Below, piece after piece: positions 1-9,812 of a stretch of DNA of 64,000 bases. The number at the start of each line of letters is the position of its first letter. The first letter of the stretch is position 1. The notes beneath the pieces are model-generated. The model was not told the DNA's origin and ran no database searches. It saw nothing but the letters and a program-made list of their open reading frames with translations. The translations under genes and the position numbers were made by a program. The stretch comes from a virus, in IMG/VR virus record IMGVR_UViG_3300010430_000018, positions 1-64,000 of that record; one strand, given 5' to 3'.

Positions 1-1
1 A

Positions 2-487
2 CCTAATAATCCCTTTGATGTATCTCTTGAAGGTGTAAAAAATATACCAGGTTGGTGGAAAAATAAACTAGGTTTTAAAGAAGGTGGTTCAACTAGTTGG
101 AATTGGAAAGGTAAATCATATTCAGGTACACTTATTCCTAGCATGGAAACAGAGACAAATAGATATGCTAGAACTAAGAATGGTAAGATTAAAACATTAC
201 CTAAAAGACAAGATGGAGGATGCTCTTCATGTACTGAATCTATGAGACAGAGAGAAGGATCATATAACAAAGGTAGAGAGTATATACTTGATCCAAGATT
301 TAAACAAGAAGGTGGTTCAACAACAAACCCATATACTATTTATATGAATTATATTAATGGTCTTGATGATAGTGAAACTGCAAAAAATATATTTGATAAA
401 CTAAACAGAATGCATTATAAAGATGCAAAAGAGCGTGGAATGGGTGTAGCTAATTATATTGCTACTAATGTTATTGCTAATTCTTAA
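2..487 (+). CDS. C-terminal part of a phage virion protein (cut by window edge)
   Basis: The reading frame is open from the first bases of the window, well upstream of the internal ATG at 143, so this is the tail of a gene that begins to the left. The visible 161 residues are rich in K, N and G and carry three GG motifs: KEGGS, RQDGGCSSC and KQEGGS. Similar motifs recur in the next two proteins. No fold was recognised. It is followed by a 61-base gap and large virion genes on the same strand, so I infer a structural or virion-associated role. A stretch near its end (YTIYMNYINGLDDSE and onward) looks globular. Function unknown. Confidence 0.75.
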   Translation, partial: PNNPFDVSLEGVKNIPGWWKNKLGFKEGGSTSWNWKGKSYSGTLIPSMETETNRYARTKNGKIKTLPKRQDGGCSSCTESMRQREGSYNKGREYILDPRFKQEGGSTTNPYTIYMNYINGLDDSETAKNIFDKLNRMHYKDAKERGMGVANYIATNVIANS

Positions 488-516
488 ACCTTTAAAGATT
501 AGCAAATCTCTTAGAT

Positions 517-537
517 AATTTGTATATTAATAATATA
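517..537 (+). promoter_or_regulatory. AT-rich element shared with 34578-34598; candidate phage promoter
   Basis: AATTTGTATATTA, then three variable-centre bases, then ATATA. It lies 12 bases before the ATG of the 1007-aa gene. The same 13-mer followed by ATATA occurs before the rightward gene at 34619. A weak hairpin (AGATT/AATCT) lies just upstream, after the preceding stop. It does not fit the host TAnnTTTG box exactly. Promoter function is inferred from position and repetition only. Confidence 0.35.
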
Positions 538-548
538 ATATAGGTGAA

Positions 549-3500
549 ATGAACTTAAACAAAATAAGTGTAAAACAGCAAGGTGGACAGATGATTCCTA
601 ATCAACCCGGTATGCAACAGCAACCACAGGTTGATCCAGCTATTCAACAAGTTAGTGTGTTTTTTAAAGAGTCTATTGATAAAGGTGGTAAACCAGAAGA
701 AGTTGTAATGGGTTTAATGCAACAAGAAGTAGATCAAAACACTATTGTACAAGCACTTATGTCTTTGGGTTATCAAGAAAATGATTTACAAGTTTTGTTT
801 CAAAACATTCAGGAACAACAGCAACCAGCAGATCCTACTGCACAACAAATAAATCAAGATCCTCAGCAGTTAGCAAGACAACAAGAAATACAAGAAGATC
901 AACAAGGATTAAATGTAAATATAGATCCTATTGAAATGGCTAAGTCAGGCATAGAGATTAAACCTGAAAATGAAGGTAAGTTTACAGCATGGGCTAAGGC
1001 ACGTGGTATGAGTGTTCAGGAAGCGGCTAGGAAGGTTATGGCTAATAAAGATAGATATCCTACTAGAATAGTAAAGATGGCTAATTTTGCAAAAAATGCT
1101 GCTGGGTGGAAAAAAGAAGAAGGAGGAGAACAGAAAAAGTTTGAGCCACACTTTATGTATAAAGGTGATAGGAAGATTAGAGCTAAAGATATGGAAACAC
1201 ATCTTAGACTTAAAGAAGCTGGTTATACTCATGATGCACCTAAAGCACAGACAGGAAATGAAATGATTGATTCAGCATATGAATTTGCTAATAAAAACAA
1301 TACTACCGTAAAAGATTTAGAAGGTAATATTTTATATGGTGGCCAAGATGTAGTAAATGATAAAGATGATGGTTTAGTTCAAAATCCTTTTTATATTAAT
1401 CCTTCAGCATTTCATAGTGGTAAAAGATTTAGTCCAGCTTCTTTAGTAAATTCAGTAATGGATTTTGGTACAACTTTATTTAGTGGACAAGATAAAGATA
1501 AAGATGGACTTAAAGATGGATCATTAAGAGATCTTAAAAATAAAACAATTGCTAACAAAGCACAAAAATATGCTGATGCTGACTATACATTAAACTTAGA
1601 TTTAGGTGAGGAAAATATAAATAATTTTAAAAATTGGTTAACTCAATATCAAAAGGAAAACCCTACTGTAGAAAGTGCCATATCTAATTTGCCTACACCA
1701 AATATAAAAACTAATCAATCAGAAATAAATAATACAATTGATAATGTAGTTGAACAAGGAAAAGATTGGCTCAATAAAAATATAAGTGGTTTAAGTACTA
1801 CAGCTCAAGGTGTATATGATGCACTTAAAAAGAAAATTGGTAGTGAAGATTCAAAACAATTTGGTGGTTCTTCATTTAATTCTACTATGGATTATATAGA
1901 CGATATAGTACAAAATCAACTGCAAACGGATTACATGGCAGATACACAAGTTGTAGCAGATGCACAATTACAACAAAGGTTTCCTGGACTAGGTGATACA
2001 CCTTTAGAGTCAGAAACACAGGTTAATAGCCAGCAATTACTTGCAGATGCAGAATTAGATGCTGATTCATTATTTGATAAAGTTATATTTACATCAGATG
2101 TTGATACTGGTGGTGTATTTGGAGCTTTAAAGAGAGGGTATAATAGTAATGCAATGAGAGCTTTTGAAGATATAGCTGGAAAAGGTATTGGTATTATTTC
2201 TAACATAAATGATTGGAAGGAAGATGCTGATGATAGCGGTTATGTAGATGCACGTGAAAATATAATTGCTGATAATGCATATGCTACTAAAACAGATCCA
2301 CAATTTAAAAAAGGTAAAGGTCCTGATATTAATACTGGTTTGTTTGGCAGTGATGCCGATAGGGTGACTGGTTACTATATGAAAAATGGTGGTACTAATA
2401 ATCCAGGCTTTAAAGCATTACCAAAAAGTGTACAGGCAAACATATTACAAAACATGCAAGATGGAGGTGATCCATTTAATCCATTAAAATTATTTACAGG
2501 TAACTTAGAAGAATATCAACAAAAAGGTGAAACACCTACAAGATCACGTAAAAGTAGATCTGAGATTGAATCAGAAATGTTAGAATTACAAAACCAAATA
2601 GAAACTGAAAACTCAAGGATTGAAGATTTTCAATCAAATATAGATAAAATATACCGTGGTTTTTTAACATCTAAAGAAGCGGATAGTGATGAATTAAGAC
2701 AAAGTCAGCTGAATAAAATATTAGAAAATTCATCTATTAATCCAAATCTATTTAATGTTACAACTGATGCATATGGAGATGCAGTTGTAGGTTTAGATAG
2801 TATTCCTAGTGCAACTAGAAACTGGTTACAAAGTAGAACGGATAGTGGTCAAGCTGGATATGGCTGTACAAGTTATGGTTGTGGTATATTAAGACAAGCT
2901 GGTGCAACAACAGAAGAGGGCAAACCCTTTCCTATTATATCAGGTAATAGTCAACTTAATAGTATGATTGAACGCAATGAAGGAGGCTTAGGAATGCAAT
3001 TAATGGAACCTGGCTTTAGTGATTTAAAACCAGGTGATAGAGTTGTATCTAATTATAGTACTTCTGGTGGATCTGGTGCTGCACATACAATGATATTTAC
3101 TGGTGATTATGATAAAAATGGTTCTCCTATAATGATGGAAAATACAGGTGGAAGAGTGGGTAGTGGAGTAAATTATAGACCTCTATCTAGTATTAAAGGT
3201 TATAATGATACTAGTGATCCTGACTCAGGATTAAGAGTAACCAGATATGTTGGGTCATCAAATGATTTAAATAATCAATTGAGTGCTTTACAATCTCAAT
3301 TAGATAATAAAGATTATTTTGTTGAACCAATAAAAGTATCTATGATTGAACCAAGCCCTATAGCTTTGCCTGAAATTCAAGTACCAATAGGAGAGTTGTT
3401 GCTTAGGAATAATTATGGTGGTGAAAAAGGTGAAGCAGCTTATTTAGCAAATAGAGATAAAGTTATTAAAAGAGAAATGGCTAAGGCACAACAAGGAGGA

Positions 3501-3572
3501 GAGACAATAAATGTAGATTCTAAAATGTTAGCTAAATTAATTGCAGCGGGAGCTGACATAGAAATGTTATAA
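549..3572 (+). CDS. Large virion protein with C-terminal NlpC/P60-like peptidase
   Basis: 1007 aa. The N-terminal third is Q-rich (residues 15-130). Around residues 140-190 is a compact basic segment (KPENEGKFTAWAKARGMSVQ, then ANFAKNAAGW) of a kind I recognise from small phage virion proteins. Residues about 770-870 resemble NlpC/P60 or CHAP cysteine peptidases: Cys773 and Cys778 in GYGCTSYGCG, the LKPGDRVVS strand, and His846 in GAAHTMIF. Known members cut peptidoglycan, so a role in genome entry or lysis is plausible. The Q-x-G-[GN] motif occurs at Q10, Q234, Q437, Q637 and Q982. It lies 2 bases before the next virion gene, suggesting one operon. The peptidase call is moderate; the rest is unassigned. 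Confidence 0.7.
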   Translation: MNLNKISVKQQGGQMIPNQPGMQQQPQVDPAIQQVSVFFKESIDKGGKPEEVVMGLMQQEVDQNTIVQALMSLGYQENDLQVLFQNIQEQQQPADPTAQQINQDPQQLARQQEIQEDQQGLNVNIDPIEMAKSGIEIKPENEGKFTAWAKARGMSVQEAARKVMANKDRYPTRIVKMANFAKNAAGWKKEEGGEQKKFEPHFMYKGDRKIRAKDMETHLRLKEAGYTHDAPKAQTGNEMIDSAYEFANKNNTTVKDLEGNILYGGQDVVNDKDDGLVQNPFYINPSAFHSGKRFSPASLVNSVMDFGTTLFSGQDKDKDGLKDGSLRDLKNKTIANKAQKYADADYTLNLDLGEENINNFKNWLTQYQKENPTVESAISNLPTPNIKTNQSEINNTIDNVVEQGKDWLNKNISGLSTTAQGVYDALKKKIGSEDSKQFGGSSFNSTMDYIDDIVQNQLQTDYMADTQVVADAQLQQRFPGLGDTPLESETQVNSQQLLADAELDADSLFDKVIFTSDVDTGGVFGALKRGYNSNAMRAFEDIAGKGIGIISNINDWKEDADDSGYVDARENIIADNAYATKTDPQFKKGKGPDINTGLFGSDADRVTGYYMKNGGTNNPGFKALPKSVQANILQNMQDGGDPFNPLKLFTGNLEEYQQKGETPTRSRKSRSEIESEMLELQNQIETENSRIEDFQSNIDKIYRGFLTSKEADSDELRQSQLNKILENSSINPNLFNVTTDAYGDAVVGLDSIPSATRNWLQSRTDSGQAGYGCTSYGCGILRQAGATTEEGKPFPIISGNSQLNSMIERNEGGLGMQLMEPGFSDLKPGDRVVSNYSTSGGSGAAHTMIFTGDYDKNGSPIMMENTGGRVGSGVNYRPLSSIKGYNDTSDPDSGLRVTRYVGSSNDLNNQLSALQSQLDNKDYFVEPIKVSMIEPSPIALPEIQVPIGELLLRNNYGGEKGEAAYLANRDKVIKREMAKAQQGGETINVDSKMLAKLIAAGADIEML

Positions 3573-3574
3573 TT

Positions 3575-6490
3575 ATGGCAAAGATTAAAATAAATAAATT
3601 ACCTAAAGGGTTTAAACTAGTTGACGGCAAAGTTGTTGAAGATAAAGTTATGCAATACGGTGGTGATATGTATTTGACAGGTGACCAAGCAGATTATGGT
3701 TTAGTTACAACTCCACAAGAATATTACGGACAAACTATGTTTAATAACACTGATGATCAATCAGTAAGATATAGTTTATCTAGCGTACCTAGAGAAGATG
3801 CTAATATAGAAGCAGAAGGTGGAGAAACAGTTTTAACTGATTTAAATGACAATGGTGATTTTGGTCTTTACAATATAACAGGACCTAGACATTCACGAGG
3901 TGGTGTACCTATGTTTTTACCTGAACAATCTTTTATTTATTCTGATACACCTAAATTAAGGTTTAGTAAAGATGAAATGACTGAATTTGATATGGGTGGA
4001 TCAAGAAGAACGCCAGCACAAATTTCTAAAAGATTTGGATTAAATAACTATTATGCAGAATTAGATTCTCAATTTTCAGATAATATTTCTTCTAGAAGTG
4101 CAGAGTTAATGTTAAAGAAAAATATGGAAGACTTATCTAAATTAGCTTTTATGCAAGAAGCAAAAAAGAATTTTGAAGATGGTGTACCTTTAGCATCACA
4201 TCCTTTTTTAATGTCACAAGGATTAGATCCATTAGAGTTTACAGCTAATGTAGAACAGATATCTATGCAACAAGCACAAAATAATGCAATAGAACAATTA
4301 CCTGTGGATCAGCAAAATCAATTAAGAATGTTGCAACAAATGCTTGCTCAGGCAGAACAACAACAGGGTATGTCTGCACAAAATATGCAAGCTCCACCAA
4401 TTGACTCTGCTAATCAAATGCAACTTGCTCAAGCAAATAATGATATAATGCCTATGGCTAGGTTTGGTAATGAGATGAGTGACTTTTTAAAGAAAGCACA
4501 AACAGGTAATGGTGAAGAAACTGAAACTGATACAAATAGTTCTACTCAAACGTATTTAATTAACGGACAACCTGTGGATAGAGCTAAATATGTTGACTAT
4601 ATGATTAGAAGTAATATGCATAGAAGTTTTGATGGTACTATAAAACCAGATTTTATCAAAGGCTTGTCTGATGCAGAAATCAAAATGTATGGAAAGAATT
4701 TAACTAACATAAAAGATTATGATGTTTTTAATCAACCTACATTCTTAAAAAGAGTAGATTCAGATTTAAGTATTACAGAAGAGGAATTTAATGAAACTTA
4801 CGGTAATGTTAATAATAATCAATCTGATCAAATAACAACTATTGTTAAGGATAATGTTGAAAATGTAAGATCTAATGCACAAACAGAAGATAATGAAGCA
4901 ACAACGACTGGTGAAGCAACAACAAGTTCAGAATCATTTGATCCGTTAAAGTATTTTCCAGAGGGTAGTGATACATATAAGCTTATTCAAGAGAAACAAT
5001 CTAAAGGTTTTGAATTTTCTCTTACTGATGAAGGTAAGCTTAGATATTATAAACCCGCATCATCTAATTTTGAAGGTAGAGAGGGTAGAAGTCAAACTAG
5101 TGCAATAGATATTGTAGGGTCAGATGTTGAAGGAGATCCAATATATAGTGAAGATGAAAGAGGAACCGGAGAGGTTATTAATCAATCAGACATAGGTTAT
5201 TTTGACTATGGTATGTATTCAGATGGTAATATACCAGGAACACAATATTCTACAGGTAATCAAGATAGTTGGTATGGTTCAGATCAATATGCATCAGATG
5301 AAGCTAAAGATGATTGGATGAGGAGAGTTGGTAAGATAGCTGAAAAAATAGAAGGGTTTGATTATAATAAAGGGAAAAATGATCCACAATGGTTAGAGTT
5401 TCAAAAGTTATATGAAGAAGAAAGAAAGAAATTCTATGATAAAGTAGGTGCACCATATAGAGCTTACTTTGGATCTGGTGAAACTGGATCAGATTTAGAT
5501 GGTAAAGCAGGTGCTAAAGTATTTAATGCTCCTGGATTTGATATAGACTTTACAGCTGCAGAAGAAGGATTTATTGATATACCAGAAGTAAAAAAAGAAA
5601 AAGAGAAAATTAAAACTAATGATTTAGAAACTACACCTGGTCCCATAAAAGAAGTGTGGAGACAAGACCAAAATAACTTAATGGCTTTAGCAGCTATACA
5701 AGATGATTTATATTTACCTTGGTCACCTAAGTTAGAAGAACAAAAAATTGACTATGTATTAGATGACTATACTGGTAAAGTAAATGCAATTATGGGTGCT
5801 CAAAACACTATGGCTAGTGCATTAGGTGCTGCAGGTGGCCCTCAAGCAATAGCAAGAAGTAATATTCAAGGTAAAAGTCTTAATGCAATTGCACAAGCTA
5901 TAGACACAACCAATAGAACTAATATCAATATTATGAATCGTGCTGCATCACAACAAGCACAAATGGATGCACAGATTGATATGAGAAATAAAGCTATTGA
6001 TAAAGGTTTATATGATGATACAGTGTTTGCATTACAAGAAAAGCAAAATTTTGATAATGAAAAGATTGCTAAAAACAATGAACTTTTTAATGCAATGATG
6101 ACAAATGCAGCTAATACATATAACTTAAATACTTTATATCCTTATTTTAATACTAATGCACAGGGATATGGGGATGTTGAATTTACTGAAAATGGTAAAA
6201 AATTATATAAAGCAAATCAGGTAGACCAGCAAGAGGCATTTTTAGATGCATATACCAAACTCAGGAAAAACTTACCGGCAGATCAAAAGATAGATGCTGC
6301 TTTTTTAGATAGATATTTATCTTTAGGTAATAGTAGTATACCTGCTATTGGTACAACAAAGGGTCAAGCTGATATGCAACAACGTGGAATACCTGGATAC
6401 CCTGGTTCAAATGTGCAATTAAAAAAAGGTAAAGAAATAAAAAAACTACCAAAATCATTTCCATTTTATGGTGGAAAGATGGGGGTATAA
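3575..6490 (+). CDS. Virion structural protein, 971 aa
   Basis: The N-terminal region carries an EAEGGETVL motif, then GPRHSRGGVPMFLPEQSFIY, then RRTPAQISKRFGLNNYY. I recognise this succession from a family of uncharacterised virion proteins in large Bacteroidota phages. Residues about 220-290 are Q-rich and 300-460 acidic and probably disordered. The C-terminal 250 residues look alpha-helical, with many A, Q and N. Q-x-G-[GN] motifs occur at Q27 (MQYGGD) and Q309 (KAQTGNG), and the protein ends in FYGGKMGV. It starts 2 bases after the previous stop. A structural role is inferred from neighbours and family resemblance; no enzymatic motif was seen. Confidence 0.7.
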   Translation: MAKIKINKLPKGFKLVDGKVVEDKVMQYGGDMYLTGDQADYGLVTTPQEYYGQTMFNNTDDQSVRYSLSSVPREDANIEAEGGETVLTDLNDNGDFGLYNITGPRHSRGGVPMFLPEQSFIYSDTPKLRFSKDEMTEFDMGGSRRTPAQISKRFGLNNYYAELDSQFSDNISSRSAELMLKKNMEDLSKLAFMQEAKKNFEDGVPLASHPFLMSQGLDPLEFTANVEQISMQQAQNNAIEQLPVDQQNQLRMLQQMLAQAEQQQGMSAQNMQAPPIDSANQMQLAQANNDIMPMARFGNEMSDFLKKAQTGNGEETETDTNSSTQTYLINGQPVDRAKYVDYMIRSNMHRSFDGTIKPDFIKGLSDAEIKMYGKNLTNIKDYDVFNQPTFLKRVDSDLSITEEEFNETYGNVNNNQSDQITTIVKDNVENVRSNAQTEDNEATTTGEATTSSESFDPLKYFPEGSDTYKLIQEKQSKGFEFSLTDEGKLRYYKPASSNFEGREGRSQTSAIDIVGSDVEGDPIYSEDERGTGEVINQSDIGYFDYGMYSDGNIPGTQYSTGNQDSWYGSDQYASDEAKDDWMRRVGKIAEKIEGFDYNKGKNDPQWLEFQKLYEEERKKFYDKVGAPYRAYFGSGETGSDLDGKAGAKVFNAPGFDIDFTAAEEGFIDIPEVKKEKEKIKTNDLETTPGPIKEVWRQDQNNLMALAAIQDDLYLPWSPKLEEQKIDYVLDDYTGKVNAIMGAQNTMASALGAAGGPQAIARSNIQGKSLNAIAQAIDTTNRTNINIMNRAASQQAQMDAQIDMRNKAIDKGLYDDTVFALQEKQNFDNEKIAKNNELFNAMMTNAANTYNLNTLYPYFNTNAQGYGDVEFTENGKKLYKANQVDQQEAFLDAYTKLRKNLPADQKIDAAFLDRYLSLGNSSIPAIGTTKGQADMQQRGIPGYPGSNVQLKKGKEIKKLPKSFPFYGGKMGV

Positions 6491-6505
6491 ACTTAAACAG
6501 TTTAT
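6487..6505 (+). other. Short perfect hairpin after the 971-aa gene
   Basis: ATAAACT-TAAAC-AGTTTAT forms a 7-bp stem with a 5-base loop directly at the stop codon. No T-run follows, so it is a poor intrinsic terminator. It could be an RNA-processing or stabilising hairpin between two virion messages. The rest of the 59-base gap contains an ATACTTTGTA sequence resembling the shared elements at 517 and 34578. Confidence 0.35.
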
Positions 6506-6549
6506 AATGAATACTTTGTAAACTTATTAAATTATATTAATTTTGAATT

Positions 6550-9500
6550 ATGGCAACATATATTAAAGGAAGCAAATCTTACGTACCGGATATTAAACCA
6601 TTTACTCCGGATTATAAATTTTTGTCTGCAGTTTTGGAGACAAGAACAGATAAGTATGATGCCAATTTTAAAGCAACAAATGATCTATACAATAAAGTTG
6701 TGTATGCCGATCTATCAAGAGAAGATACAAAAGAACGTAGAGATCAGTTTGCTGAACAAATAGGACCGCAGATAGAAAAGATATCAGGTATGGATTTATC
6801 ATTACAGCAAAATGCTGATAATGCAAGAAGTGTATTTGCTCCTTTTTATCAAGATGATTTAACAGTTAAAGATATTGTGTTTACATCTAAGTATAGAGAT
6901 GAAATGGCATATGCCAATAGATTGCTTGATTCAACTGATCCAAAAATGCATGAACGATACTGGGAAACTGGTGTAAGAGGAATGCAATATAGAATGGATG
7001 ACTTTATAAATGGATCAGAACAAAAAGCTTTACAAGCACAATTACCTAAATATATAGGAGACGCTGATTTATTTGAGTTAGCAACTGAGTATTTAGAAAG
7101 CATGGATCCTCCACTTAAAATGAAAATAAATCATTATGGAGAAAATGAAGATGGTACTGCTAATACAGATTGGATTATAACTGAGCAGAATGGTAGATTA
7201 ATTACAGGAGCTGCATTACAAGCTGTACAGTCAGCATTGTTAGATAACCCAACTGTTCAAAGAGCATATCAAGAAGATGCATTTGTTAAGAGTAGAGATT
7301 TTGCAGCACAAGGAATGCAAGCCGGTCAATTTACATCAATTGATCAAGGTCAAGAAGCATGGGCACAAGAAACTATTGCAAGAATTAATGAATTAAATAC
7401 TCCCGAAATTCAAGAAGCAACTAAAGAATTAAAGAAAATTCAAAATGCAAATGTGAACTGGACAAACTATCAAGAAAATAATGGTATTGTTCCTGGCTCA
7501 GATTTAGAAGAGGCAATGGTTGAGCAACAAAGTGCTGCAGAAGCTATGCAAGCAGCATTAGATGCAAAGGTTAATATACAAACTTTAGCAAATACTCCGT
7601 CAAAGAGTTTACAAGGAACACTTAATAAAGCATATAATTTATTAATGAACTACAATATTAGTGGAGATTTGAAAAAAGCTGCTGTTAATTTTAGTGCACG
7701 TGATCAAGAGTATACTATGGAGGCTAATGATTTTGCTTTAAAAGAAAAACAATATAAGTATGACATGGCTAAGATAAGAGCTAATGCAGAAAATGATATG
7801 CTATTACAAGCTCAAAAAGCTAGGGATGCTAGAGATTTAGCAATAGCAAAAGGAGAAATTGTTGACACTAGCGAAGATCCAAATTCACTTAGATCATTAT
7901 TAAAAGGTACTAATGTATCTTTTGGTGATGCATCAACATTTGTTGCAGCTACAGATGAAGATGGAGTAATTGATCCAGATACTGATGTTACTAATATGAA
8001 TAATGAAGCATTTTTACGTAGAGATAATGCATTGTTCTTAAGACAAGTAGATAATATTCTTGCTGCTAAGCAAATTATAAACCCAAGGGGAGATTCTGCT
8101 GCTGAAAATGGTACTTATGGTATTAAAGTTATTCAAGATGGTAAAGAAGTAGAGTTTAGGGGAACTATTGCACAAATAAAAGAAAAACTTACAGCTCCAA
8201 CAATAGAAGGTGAAGGTGAAGAAGCTAAGATTACTGGATATGCAAATAGAAATTTAGTATCTGGTTTATATGATAAAACTAGAAATGCTTTTGTAGATAC
8301 ATATAATCAGACTAAACAAAATGCAAATTTAACCGGTGTTGATGCAAACTTTGCACCCTATCAAGAATTATATGATGCTATGGTTGGTCCAAATAATAGT
8401 ACAGATATTCAAATGAAAGGTCTTAATACAGCAATGAATACAGTACTTAGTAATCATAGAGAAACCTATGATCTTATGAAAGCTAACTTAGAAAGTAGAG
8501 GGGAATCTGGTTTTGATAAAAATGCTAAACTTCTTGCTGATGCTGGTTTTCCATCAATTATGAATGATCAAAATCAAATTATACCTAAAGAAGAGTATTT
8601 TAAAACAGTACAAGGTATGATAGCTAACGGTACAATTAAAAATCCAGATTTATGGGGATGGGATGGTACTGATGATGCAAAGTATATGATTGATGAAACA
8701 AGAATAGAAATGTATGAAGGTAGAGATGAAGCAGGTGTACCTACAATGAAAACAAGAACTGTATACACAGGAAATAAAGTACCTGATTATAATGAAATTA
8801 ACAAAGAAGCTGGAGAATACTATGATAAATTGTATCAATTATTTCAACAAGGATTAATTGGAACACAAGGAGATTTATCTACCGGTACAGTTGATAGTAT
8901 ATTAGCTGGTTATGGAGATGGATCAGATGGATTAAAGTTATCTCCTACATATAATTATAGTATAAACCCTTTAACAGGTAATTCACAAGGTGAAGCAGAG
9001 TTGGGTAACTTACTACAACAAATAAACACATTAGAAAAAAAAGGTAATGCGTATGGTATAGTTGCAGGCAGTATAGATAATGTTGATGATATTTTAATAA
9101 GTGATCCGATAGCAGAAAAAGCATGGAACTTATATAAAGAAGATTTAAATACTTGGTATAACAATCCTAAAAGGTCTAATACAGATGCTATAGCTCCTAT
9201 TGCAACTTTACAATACAAACCTATTTATGGTAAATCTCAAGATGGTAATAAAACTACAGCAGGTTATCAAGTTATTTTTAGCCCTGAATGGTTAGCTTCT
9301 AAAGTTAAAGGTGGCTCAGATCCAAGTGCTCAATACGGTGCTTTAACAACAAAGGATATTACATACTTATCTGATGCAGGTGAAAATGAAGCAGTTGGAA
9401 GTGGTGTATCATTTATATTTCAACAGAAAGAAGATATAAATGTTAAAGCAGCTTCTAATCAATATTACTCTGCTATAAACACAGATATTATGTCTAGTGA

Positions 9501-9804
9501 AAATGGGTATGCAGATTATACAGTTCCGGATATGCTATCACCAACTGCTAACTATAGAATAAGCAGAATTGATAATAACAACTATTCAGTTAACTATACT
9601 GTTAATAGATATATACCTTACAATTCAGAAACAAAAACTGGAGGTAATTATAGATCTGAGGAATTTACACAACCAATAGATATGACTTATGGTATAAGAG
9701 GTTTAGACCCTCAAGTTTATAAATTAGAATCATGGTTTAAAACAATAAGAGAAGAAAATAGATTAGCTAGAAAAAAAGACCAAGAACAGTACGGTATAAA
9801 ATAA
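6550..9804 (+). CDS. Large internal or ejected virion protein, 1084 aa
   Basis: No enzyme motif recognised. The N-terminus (YVPDIKPFTPDYKFLSAVLE and on) is followed by a mostly helical region to about residue 440, rich in Q, A and E with likely coiled-coil stretches around 260-350 and 390-440. The C-terminal half is more mixed and Asn-rich. The size, lack of a signal peptide and place between a virion protein and the giant RNA-polymerase-like gene suggest a packaged or ejected internal protein, as for the helical cargo proteins of crAss-like phages. Start: an ATG preceded by an AT-rich leader with no in-frame upstream alternative nearby. Role inferred from context. Confidence 0.65.
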   Translation: MATYIKGSKSYVPDIKPFTPDYKFLSAVLETRTDKYDANFKATNDLYNKVVYADLSREDTKERRDQFAEQIGPQIEKISGMDLSLQQNADNARSVFAPFYQDDLTVKDIVFTSKYRDEMAYANRLLDSTDPKMHERYWETGVRGMQYRMDDFINGSEQKALQAQLPKYIGDADLFELATEYLESMDPPLKMKINHYGENEDGTANTDWIITEQNGRLITGAALQAVQSALLDNPTVQRAYQEDAFVKSRDFAAQGMQAGQFTSIDQGQEAWAQETIARINELNTPEIQEATKELKKIQNANVNWTNYQENNGIVPGSDLEEAMVEQQSAAEAMQAALDAKVNIQTLANTPSKSLQGTLNKAYNLLMNYNISGDLKKAAVNFSARDQEYTMEANDFALKEKQYKYDMAKIRANAENDMLLQAQKARDARDLAIAKGEIVDTSEDPNSLRSLLKGTNVSFGDASTFVAATDEDGVIDPDTDVTNMNNEAFLRRDNALFLRQVDNILAAKQIINPRGDSAAENGTYGIKVIQDGKEVEFRGTIAQIKEKLTAPTIEGEGEEAKITGYANRNLVSGLYDKTRNAFVDTYNQTKQNANLTGVDANFAPYQELYDAMVGPNNSTDIQMKGLNTAMNTVLSNHRETYDLMKANLESRGESGFDKNAKLLADAGFPSIMNDQNQIIPKEEYFKTVQGMIANGTIKNPDLWGWDGTDDAKYMIDETRIEMYEGRDEAGVPTMKTRTVYTGNKVPDYNEINKEAGEYYDKLYQLFQQGLIGTQGDLSTGTVDSILAGYGDGSDGLKLSPTYNYSINPLTGNSQGEAELGNLLQQINTLEKKGNAYGIVAGSIDNVDDILISDPIAEKAWNLYKEDLNTWYNNPKRSNTDAIAPIATLQYKPIYGKSQDGNKTTAGYQVIFSPEWLASKVKGGSDPSAQYGALTTKDITYLSDAGENEAVGSGVSFIFQQKEDINVKAASNQYYSAINTDIMSSENGYADYTVPDMLSPTANYRISRIDNNNYSVNYTVNRYIPYNSETKTGGNYRSEEFTQPIDMTYGIRGLDPQVYKLESWFKTIREENRLARKKDQEQYGIK

Positions 9805-9812
9805 TAGACTAG

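Noticed and set aside
945-1232. 95-codon leftward frame with many Phe and Ser
   Set aside because: Antisense to the 1007-aa gene's conserved basic segment; typical shadow of Lys/Glu-rich coding sequence.
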